IMG/VR virus record: IMGVR_UViG_3300028610_002655
Location: 1 to 51,665 of that record
Origin: a virus
DNA length: 51,665 nt
Direction: 5' to 3' (one strand)
Positions 42,355 through 48,976 of the stretch are shown piece after piece. Each line of letters opens with the position of its first letter. The stretch's first letter is position 1. Made by a program: the position numbers and the translations under genes. The notes beneath the pieces are model-generated. The model made no database searches and was not told the origin of the DNA. It saw only the letters and a list, made by a program, of their open reading frames with translations.

Positions 42355-42743
42355 TATTGTGTCTCCTTTCCTGGTGGCAAATCATCTACATCATCTATTG
42401 GTTCTAGTTCTTCCTCAGTAACTTGTTGTGTTTTTCTATCCTTTATTTTTTGAGATATTTTGTGACTTTTTCTTACTGCTGCATCCACTCCCATTACCAA
42501 ACCAATCTGACCAAAGACTGCAGCTAACTGTAATGTTGAATCCATGTCTTCAGGTAGAGCATCAATTACTGGTGCTACTAATCCAACTGATGTTACCATA
42601 CCAATCATGAATGTAGTTAATGCCAAAGTAGGATTAAATTCACTCCAACTTTTGCCTACCATTCCAGTGATTATTCGAAAACTTACTCCAATTACACAGA
42701 TTATCACTGTAATAATTACTGGTTCAAACCCTAGAATTTGCAT
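42354..42743 (-). CDS. Holin-like membrane protein, 129 aa
   Basis: ATG at 42743. Three hydrophobic segments: VIITVIICVIGVSFRIITGM (about 9-28), ALTTFMIGMVTSVGLVAPVI (41-60) and LQLAAVFGQIGLVMGVDAAV (71-90). A highly charged C-terminal tail follows (KIKDRKTQQVTEEELEPID). This is the layout of phage class-I holins. No endolysin lies beside it; the secreted protease could be the partner for wall breach. Function inferred. Confidence 0.55.
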   Translation of the reverse strand: MQILGFEPVIITVIICVIGVSFRIITGMVGKSWSEFNPTLALTTFMIGMVTSVGLVAPVIDALPEDMDSTLQLAAVFGQIGLVMGVDAAVRKSHKISQKIKDRKTQQVTEEELEPIDDVDDLPPGKETQ

Positions 42744-42861
42744 ATTGCCTCACTTTTACGAGTAATTTCACTCATTACATTTGGTAAAAATTTTGTAGGT
42801 TATGAGAAGTAATTTACTATCACGCCTATTAAAACAAGATGACAATATGAATTTAATATAA

Positions 42862-42870
42862 TTATAAATA
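42862..42870 (+). promoter_or_regulatory. TATA box of RHH-type gene
   Basis: TTATAAATA about 22-30 nt before the ATG at 42892; leaderless. Confidence 0.5.
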
Positions 42871-42891
42871 GTATGTTAAGAACCAAACATA

Positions 42892-43035
42892 ATGGCAAAA
42901 CGAGTTACAATAATGCTAGATGATGATTTAGACAAAAAGGTAAGAATTCGTCAGGCAAAAATGATTCAGCAGAAACAGGCAACATATAGTTTCTCAAGAT
43001 CCCTAAATGATATATTAAGAAAAGGTTTCAAATAA
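42892..43035 (+). CDS. Ribbon-helix-helix-type regulator, 47 aa
   Basis: ATG at 42892, on the plus strand. MAKRVTIMLDDDLDKKVRIR then QATYSFSRSLNDILRKGFK is the strand-helix-helix pattern of CopG/MetJ-type DNA-binding dimers. Such a protein could bind palindromes like those in this genome. It has its own leaderless promoter, opposite to neighbouring genes. Confidence 0.7.
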   Translation: MAKRVTIMLDDDLDKKVRIRQAKMIQQKQATYSFSRSLNDILRKGFK

Positions 43036-43043
43036 CACTAGTA

Positions 43044-43685
43044 TTATTTAGTTGGTTCTTCGCTAGGTTTGTTTAGTTCTTCAAATTCTTTATCTAGGAT
43101 TTCTTGTTCTGCTGCTTTAATTTTATCAATAATTATTTCAGAGAAAAGACCATGAATATAGGATTCAATACATTCTTCTTCTGAGAATTTTAAGATGTCT
43201 TTTTCACTTTTATCTATCTCATTTTCTTTTTGTTTTATTTGATTTGGATCTACCTTTCCATCAGATCTTAGATCAGATAATACTTTTTTGTTATTTTCAA
43301 GAACTGATGCATTAAATTTTCCATTTAAAATAGATGATAGTTTTGCCCACCTACAAATTTTATCCCAAAACGTACCACCTATAATACATTCAAAAGGCTC
43401 TAGATTTCCTGCAATATCTTTTGGTTCCCATTCCAGATTAGATGTAAGTTCTACTGTATCAAAATTAATTTCAGCAAGAGTTGAGGGTACAACTATAGGT
43501 TTGTTATCTTTGATTAATCGAAGATTTACAGTTTTTTTAATAAACACATCACCAATTCCTTCATTGATTTTTTTTGTAGAATTTTGATAGAGATATGCTC
43601 GTTCATCTTCTTTTTTAGGAAAACAAGTTTGAAAATCAGTTATAATATCTGAAGATAATTTGAGAATTATTGTTTTTGCCAACAA
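43044..43685 (-). CDS. Unknown helical protein, 213 aa
   Basis: TTG at 43685. The first half has strands and GTFWDKICRWAKLSSILNGK. The C-terminal half is coiled coil (DPNQIKQKENEIDKSEKDIL). No signal. It ends the late operon after the repeat fibre; an assembly chaperone for fibres is one possibility, but unsupported. Confidence 0.55.
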   Translation of the reverse strand: MLAKTIILKLSSDIITDFQTCFPKKEDERAYLYQNSTKKINEGIGDVFIKKTVNLRLIKDNKPIVVPSTLAEINFDTVELTSNLEWEPKDIAGNLEPFECIIGGTFWDKICRWAKLSSILNGKFNASVLENNKKVLSDLRSDGKVDPNQIKQKENEIDKSEKDILKFSEEECIESYIHGLFSEIIIDKIKAAEQEILDKEFEELNKPSEEPTK

Positions 43686-43735
43686 GTGATGGATCGCAAA
43701 TGAGATTAATAAGCGTTGTACAGTTATTTACAAAA

Positions 43736-44326
43736 CTACACACATAGGTCACTTTGAGTATCAGTATTAACACATAGATCTGCAACTATAGTATTTGGTG
43801 TGATGACTGGTTGTGGGAAAATAAAATGTTTGAATATTGTAGTTTTTGTAGCAGCTTGGAAAATTTTATGGATAAATATTGTAGTCTTTGTAGTGATTCC
43901 TTTAATATCATGTTTGAAGATTGTAGTTTTTGCAATGTTTTGAGATATACCATGTTTGAATGCTGTAGTTTTTTCTACACTTAGACGAATAATATGTTTG
44001 AATATTGTAATGTTTGCAACACCAGTAATTATCTCATGCTTGAATATTGTAGTCTTTGATGCTGAGATGCCAATATCATGTTTGAATTTAGTAATCTTTG
44101 CTACAACTAGACCCATACCATGCTTGAATATTGTAGTCTTTGAGACAAAATTAATTATAGTATGCTTGAATATTGTAGTTTTTGAAATTAGTCCACTAAT
44201 AACATGTTTGAAAATAGTAGTTTTTGAAACAGATGATTCAATTTGATGCTTGAATATTGTAGTCTTTGAGACATTATCTATTAGTTCAAGTGCTGTAATA
44301 TCGTGAGTGTGTGCAAAAGATAGCAT
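43736..44326 (-). CDS. Fibre-like protein with eleven 14-aa repeats
   Basis: I choose ATG at 44326, preceded by GTGGAGGGTACAAC, a good ribosome site (the frame is open to 44395 but overlaps another gene). Residues about 19-172 are eleven copies of a 14-residue repeat, consensus VSKTTIFKHxIxxx. The ends are unlike repeats; the C terminus has two LCV motifs (VADLCVN, QSDLCV). Even spacing suggests a beta-solenoid or trimeric fibre. No homologue recognised. Confidence 0.7.
   Translation of the reverse strand: MLSFAHTHDITALELIDNVSKTTIFKHQIESSVSKTTIFKHVISGLISKTTIFKHTIINFVSKTTIFKHGMGLVVAKITKFKHDIGISASKTTIFKHEIITGVANITIFKHIIRLSVEKTTAFKHGISQNIAKTTIFKHDIKGITTKTTIFIHKIFQAATKTTIFKHFIFPQPVITPNTIVADLCVNTDTQSDLCV
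43811..44272 (-). repeat. Eleven 42-bp coding tandem repeats
   Basis: Each 42-bp unit encodes K-T-T-I-F-K-H and seven variable residues. On the plus strand the constant part is TTTGAATATTGTAGTTTTTG. The variable half differs between units while the constant half is nearly fixed. Confidence 0.85.
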
Positions 44327-44339
44327 GTTGTACCCTCCA

Positions 44340-44663
44340 CTATGATGTGTATAATGCGAAAGTAATTGTCTTGTTAGATCCTGATACTTGCTCACATGTA
44401 ACTCTGTATGATGAAGATGGCATCCAGTTTACTAGGATTTCAGGATTTTCTTGTACTCCTCTAACTATTGTAGTTCTATATTTTTTCTCTACTGCTGCAT
44501 CTTCATCTAAATCATAAACACGAATCATTATTTCATCACCTGCTAACAAGGCATCAAAAAATATTTTAGTTGAATAGTGTTTCAATCCTACTTGGGATGC
44601 AAATAATGGTTGCTCAGTTCCATTCATTAGTAATGAACCACTAATATCAAGTATTAATGCCAT
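44340..44663 (-). CDS. Virion protein candidate, 107 aa
   Basis: ATG at 44663 with a TAATG overlap. Beta-rich with DEIMIRVYDLDEDAAVEKKY and VRGVQENPEILVNWMPSSSY, a small beta-sandwich such as a fibre-base or adaptor protein. Follows the 202-aa gene in one operon. Family unknown. Confidence 0.55.
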   Translation of the reverse strand: MALILDISGSLLMNGTEQPLFASQVGLKHYSTKIFFDALLAGDEIMIRVYDLDEDAAVEKKYRTTIVRGVQENPEILVNWMPSSSYRVTCEQVSGSNKTITFALYTS

Positions 44664-45271
44664 TACTGTAATACCTCGCGTTCGTGTGTTGTATGAGTAT
44701 CAGGTGTGTTGATTTGTTTGGTTGCAGTAGCTGGAGTTGCAATTATTCCTGCATGTGTATCAGTACCTTTGATGAAAAATAAAGTTACTTCTATTGTACC
44801 ATAAGTGGTGACATCATCTTCATTTACGGTATAGGTAAAAGTTCCAGCAGGTGGTGAAGTATCAAAGAATGTTCTTAACTCTACTGACTGTTGATTAGTT
44901 TGAGATGACTGTAAGTCAAATGTATCAAGTACTGTTGCACCTCTTTTTATAACCCAATCCTTTCTAAAATTTTGATTAGCAATAAATGTTCCACTAGCAA
45001 CTACTATTACCAAAACACTCTTTTCTGTTGGAGTTGTAATATTTGAAAAAGTTGCTACTGCAAAACCTAGACCGTCAGTAGTATGAGCACGACCCTGAGC
45101 TTGAACTTGTGTTGTTCCAGATATTCCTTGTGGAGTTTGTTCTAAATCCTTAGACATTACAAGGGAACCACTTAATCCAGCTACTGCGGATGTATCAATA
45201 ATTCCAATACTGTCTTCTGGATCTCCCAATAATAGTGGTTTAGCATTTGGAAATGGATGTATTCTAGTCAT
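44663..45271 (-). CDS. Virion protein candidate, 202 aa
   Basis: ATG at 45271 (ATGA overlap). After a Pro-rich start, a beta-sandwich (KSVLVIVVASGTFIANQNFR, TFTYTVNEDDVTTYGTIEVT) typical of virion surface proteins. Unknown family; operon context is structural. Confidence 0.55.
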   Translation of the reverse strand: MTRIHPFPNAKPLLLGDPEDSIGIIDTSAVAGLSGSLVMSKDLEQTPQGISGTTQVQAQGRAHTTDGLGFAVATFSNITTPTEKSVLVIVVASGTFIANQNFRKDWVIKRGATVLDTFDLQSSQTNQQSVELRTFFDTSPPAGTFTYTVNEDDVTTYGTIEVTLFFIKGTDTHAGIIATPATATKQINTPDTHTTHEREVLQ

Positions 45272-45627
45272 ACTCGAATCTCATCTCTTACACTTCCAGG
45301 GATGTTTTTTGCAGATCCTTCAGCAATACTGCTTTGTAATGTAATTTTCATATCTTGCCCAGAACCATCCAATATTATGACAACACCTTGTGTACCAGTT
45401 TCATAGTCAGTTGGAAATACTTTTTCAGATATTTGGCGATAGTTTGATCCATCTATTTTCTCAAAAACTCGTAGGGTTGTAATTTGTAATAAATTTGAAA
45501 AATCAAAGTGATGGTCTATTAATTCCTCGAGATTTAGATGTTCAACTAGATTAGTTTCTACAGTAGTATTTGGATGAGTAAATAATACAGTTCGTAATAC
45601 TGTTGTGATTTCTCCGGCATCTGGCAC
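45268..45627 (-). CDS. Virion protein candidate, 119 aa
   Basis: GTG at 45627. Beta-rich: TTVLRTVLFTHPNTTVETNL, LLQITTLRVFEKIDGSNYRQ and a GTQGVVIILDGSGQDMKITL end. Same style as the next two genes. Unknown. Confidence 0.55.
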   Translation of the reverse strand: MPDAGEITTVLRTVLFTHPNTTVETNLVEHLNLEELIDHHFDFSNLLQITTLRVFEKIDGSNYRQISEKVFPTDYETGTQGVVIILDGSGQDMKITLQSSIAEGSAKNIPGSVRDEIRV

Positions 45628-45631
45628 AAAA

Positions 45632-46009
45632 TCACTGTCCTTCTTGTTGTAGTTTCTCCCAAGTCTGATACGCTTGAGATGATTTTGGAATATCTAATTG
45701 TGCAGTAAATGATTTTTTACACTTTCTACATGTAATATTGTCTTTGTTAGTTATTGAAATACACTGTAATGCTCCACAATCAACTTCTACATTTCCTTTT
45801 CTTTGTGGATTTGTGCATTTTACATAATATAATGGAACACTTGTATTTTGAAGTGAAGCAATCCATTCTTCTCCTTTAGAATCTATTCCAATGTATAATT
45901 TTTCTTCTTCATTCCATATCATTTCAAGATTATTTTTGTTCCAAAATTTTTTAGGTGCCTTGGAATAATCTATCTCAAGTCGTTTTTCTAATTCTTCTCT
46001 TAGTGTCAT
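45632..46009 (-). CDS. Zinc-ribbon protein, 125 aa
   Basis: ATG at 46009 (ATGA overlap). YYVKCTNPQRKGNVEVDCGA, then LQCISITNKDNITCRKCKKS hold four or five Cys as a zinc ribbon near residues 65-100. The helical N terminus EELEKRLEIDYSKAPKKFW is shared with small phage genes. May regulate or help assemble the tail fibre. Confidence 0.6.
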   Translation of the reverse strand: MTLREELEKRLEIDYSKAPKKFWNKNNLEMIWNEEEKLYIGIDSKGEEWIASLQNTSVPLYYVKCTNPQRKGNVEVDCGALQCISITNKDNITCRKCKKSFTAQLDIPKSSQAYQTWEKLQQEGQ

Positions 46010-46527
46010 GGTAAAGTATCTCCTTCTGCTTTTATGGTATATTGATCTACTGTTGAACTTGCTGCAGCCATTACATTATACCTAATCCAATGACCTCGAA
46101 AATCATTTTGGTCAAGTGAACTTATTGCAATTCCTGCAGCTTTATTTGCAGGAGATGTAAATGATGGACCAGATGGTGCAGTCTCTTCATTAGCTATAAT
46201 TTCTATTGCAAGATTCTTTGCCTCATCAGCTATGGCAATCGAAACATCAGTATCACCAGAACTTGTTTGTGATTCAATCCAAAATACAGGATTAGTCCAT
46301 GTTAATACAGCACTAGTAATTTCATTAGAATAAAAATAACCGTGATAAATTACAATTCCATTTAATGCCTCTGTACTTGTAATATCATCCATATCATTAT
46401 TATCAGTATCAGATACAATTACTCCTCCAGCAACTGTACTCATTGCACCACCTAGTGCTAGATTAGGATCAGTGTTTGTGGGACCCCCTGAAAGTCTATG
46501 GATAAGATCAGCTTCTACTATTGGCAT
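46006..46527 (-). CDS. Virion protein candidate, 173 aa
   Basis: ATG at 46527. Begins IVEADLIHRLSGGPTNTDPN and ALGGAMSTVAGGVIVSDTDN, then IVIYHGYFYSNEITSAVLTW and a GHWIRYNVMAAAS segment: a beta-sandwich virion protein pattern seen in phage genes for tail-attached surface proteins. Family uncertain. Confidence 0.55.
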   Translation of the reverse strand: MPIVEADLIHRLSGGPTNTDPNLALGGAMSTVAGGVIVSDTDNNDMDDITSTEALNGIVIYHGYFYSNEITSAVLTWTNPVFWIESQTSSGDTDVSIAIADEAKNLAIEIIANEETAPSGPSFTSPANKAAGIAISSLDQNDFRGHWIRYNVMAAASSTVDQYTIKAEGDTLP

Positions 46528-46602
46528 TAATTATTACGGTCAGATTTTGTATTTGAGAACTAAATGCTATTTAAAGAGGATAAATGATATACAGATGATT
46601 AA

Positions 46603-46794
46603 ATGGATAAAAAAACAATTATTTTATTGAGTTTAGTGTGTGTAGTTAGTTTTTCCGTAGGTTACATATCTGATATAGATATCATAGATATTAATGAATT
46701 ACCAAAAGAACCTAATAGTGAGACTGTATGTGGAAAAGGAACAGAAGAAAGAAGTGATGGTAGATGTTATCCAAAGTTATTAAATTATATGTAA
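46603..46794 (+). CDS. Small anchored surface protein, 63 aa, CGKGT motif
   Basis: ATG at 46603, with CTATTTAAAG about 30 nt upstream. An N-terminal membrane helix (TIILLSLVCVVSFSVGYI), then VCGKGTEERSDGRCYPK, a short Cys-pair motif common in exported proteins of ammonia-oxidising archaea. One of the few plus-strand genes. Role unknown. Confidence 0.7.
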   Translation: MDKKTIILLSLVCVVSFSVGYISDIDIIDINELPKEPNSETVCGKGTEERSDGRCYPKLLNYM

Positions 46795-46809
46795 TAAGAT
46801 ATACTAGAT

Positions 46810-46929
46810 CTATTCCAAATCTTCAAGAGGTTTTCCACACTTGAAACAATTAGTTGGGTATGTATCCATAGGTTGTCCTTCATCTAATTCTACTTTGCAA
46901 TTAATACATCCTTTTCTTATCCATTCCAT
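46810..46929 (-). CDS. Mini zinc-ribbon protein, 39 aa
   Basis: ATG at 46929. KGCINCKVELDEGQPMDTYP, then TNCFKCGKPLEDLE: two CxxC knuckles, a full mini zinc ribbon. It lies 4 nt past the stop of the fibre gene. Unannotated small regulators of this kind recur in the genome. Confidence 0.65.
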   Translation of the reverse strand: MEWIRKGCINCKVELDEGQPMDTYPTNCFKCGKPLEDLE

Positions 46930-46933
46930 ATCT

Positions 46934-48976
46934 CTAAGGCTCCGTTGCTATTATTTGTGATACACCAGTTTGAAAAGAAGCTCTTAATTCTGTCTTTCCA
47001 CCTGCTGTTGGGACGGTAAACAAAATAGCTGTATTTGTTTGTCCACTTGGTTTAAATCCTGTAGCATAACCTTCAATGATTGCAACTCCAGATTTATCAT
47101 AAATAAAGTCCCATGCTTGAGTTGGTGCACCTAAATCATCAGTGTTATCAGTATTTGGGGTGATATTACCAATTGTGTCTGCGATAAAAGTTACACTATC
47201 TGTTGATGCATTTCCTAAAGTGACATTTCCATTAAACAACGTAGCTCCAAAAAAGGTATTAGTTCCAGTCCAATCTTGTGATACTACACCTAGTCCAGCT
47301 AGTGTAGTTGTAGCATTAGGAAGTGTTAGTGTTCTAATAGTTGATGTAGAAATACCACTTAGATCCCACTTTACTTGTTTTGAATTATCTGACTGATTTT
47401 GAATAAAATAATTACTATCTCTTACATTAACAATTCCAGCAAAAACATTAGTGCCAGTCCAAGTTTGTGATACTACACCTAGTCCAGCTAGTGTAGTTGT
47501 AGAATCTGGTAATGTTAAAGTTCTATTATCTGTATGGTTTGATTTTAGTGTTAATACTTTACCTGTAGTAGCTCCAACCAAATCAAATTTAGCTTGTTTT
47601 GTAATGTCTGCTGTTTGTTGTATGAAAAAGTTAGTATCTCTAACGGTAGTGTTTCCAGCAAAAATATTAGTGCCAGTCCAAGTTTGAGATACTACTCCTA
47701 ATCCAGGTATTGTAGTTGTAGCATTAGGAAATGTGAGAGTTCTATTATCAGTTGGATTAAAATCAAGTGTAGTAACCTTTCCTGTAGTTCCTCCTGCTAA
47801 ATCGAACTTTAATTGTTTAGTAATGTCGGATGTTTGTTGTATGAAAAAGTTAGTATCTCTAACGGTAGTGTTTCCAGCAAAAATATTAGTTCCTGTCCAT
47901 GTTTGTGATACTACTCCAAGTCCAGCCATTATTGTGGAAGAATCAGGAATTCTTATTGTTCTAGTTTGACCTGTAGTTATGTCAACTGCACTAAAGAAAA
48001 TTTGTTTAGTGTTATCTGCTACATTTAAAATTCTAAAATCATCTGTAACATCAATTGTACCTGAAAAAAAGTTAAATCCTGTCCATTCTTGAGCGCCTAC
48101 CTGAAGTCCACCCAAGTCAGTTGTTTCATCTGGAAATGTTACAGTTCTATTATCCGTATGATTGGATTCTAGTGTAAGAACTTTTCCTGTAACAGCTACT
48201 GCTAAATTAAACTTTAATTGTTTAGTAATATCTGCGGTATTTTGAATAAAGAAATTTGTATCTCTAACTGAGGTGTTTCCTGCAAAAATATTCTCACCTG
48301 TCCATGTTTGGCTTAAAACTCCTAACCCAGCCATTGTGGTGGAAGAATCAGGAATTGTAATTACCCTAGTAGTTGCTGGAGTAAATCCATCAATCTCAAA
48401 TCTTAATAATTTTGTATCATCTACACTTCCTTTTATGAGAGGATTAGAATCAATAAATGGCGGATCACCAGATCCATCATCGCCTGAACCTCCTTCTATT
48501 TTCCATTTGTTAGTAAGAATATCATATCTTAATGTAACAAATGCTTGATTAGTTAGAGTAATTGATGATAAGACATCTATGTTATCTGCATTATCTATTG
48601 TTATTGTATGGCCAACTTTAGCAATTAGTTTTAATCCCTGAAAACTTAGCTGAAAATTATTAATTGTAGATAATGTATCTGTAGTTCCAGTCTCTGATTC
48701 TAAAATTACAACACCAGCATATTTTCCAGAGTTACCTCCAATGTCAATAGTATCTGATACAATCTGAATCTTTGATGCATTATACCCAATAGCACCATCC
48801 ATTACCCCCCCAGATGTAAAGAGAGGAGATTTGTTGTTATTGTTTGGTGGAGGTGTAGTAAAAAATTGCCCGTGATCAATATTTGAGTTCTGAGACATAA
48901 AAGCTTCAGCTTTTCTATTAAACTTTTGCTGAAATGCCTCAAAGGATTCATCATTTGATCTAGCTTTTCCTGTCAT
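46934..48976 (-). CDS. Tail fibre with about 70-residue repeats
   Basis: 680 residues from ATG at 48976, with an ATGA overlap with the hub. From about residue 215, six units begin LGV(V/L)SQTWTGTNIFAGN or variants, each followed by VRDTNFFIQ, a KQ(L/A)KFDL strand, and TLTLPD/NATTTLAG. The beginning (EAFQQKFNRKAEAFMSQNSN) is helical and the end has GVAIIEGYATGFK. Repeats make a long beta shaft. Likely hub-attached central or side fibre. Confidence 0.75.
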   Translation of the reverse strand: MTGKARSNDESFEAFQQKFNRKAEAFMSQNSNIDHGQFFTTPPPNNNNKSPLFTSGGVMDGAIGYNASKIQIVSDTIDIGGNSGKYAGVVILESETGTTDTLSTINNFQLSFQGLKLIAKVGHTITIDNADNIDVLSSITLTNQAFVTLRYDILTNKWKIEGGSGDDGSGDPPFIDSNPLIKGSVDDTKLLRFEIDGFTPATTRVITIPDSSTTMAGLGVLSQTWTGENIFAGNTSVRDTNFFIQNTADITKQLKFNLAVAVTGKVLTLESNHTDNRTVTFPDETTDLGGLQVGAQEWTGFNFFSGTIDVTDDFRILNVADNTKQIFFSAVDITTGQTRTIRIPDSSTIMAGLGVVSQTWTGTNIFAGNTTVRDTNFFIQQTSDITKQLKFDLAGGTTGKVTTLDFNPTDNRTLTFPNATTTIPGLGVVSQTWTGTNIFAGNTTVRDTNFFIQQTADITKQAKFDLVGATTGKVLTLKSNHTDNRTLTLPDSTTTLAGLGVVSQTWTGTNVFAGIVNVRDSNYFIQNQSDNSKQVKWDLSGISTSTIRTLTLPNATTTLAGLGVVSQDWTGTNTFFGATLFNGNVTLGNASTDSVTFIADTIGNITPNTDNTDDLGAPTQAWDFIYDKSGVAIIEGYATGFKPSGQTNTAILFTVPTAGGKTELRASFQTGVSQIIATEP

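Noticed and set aside
43811-44272. CRISPR array (regular repeats)
   Set aside because: The repeats are in frame in one gene, 42 bp with no spacer structure, and encode a 14-residue motif.
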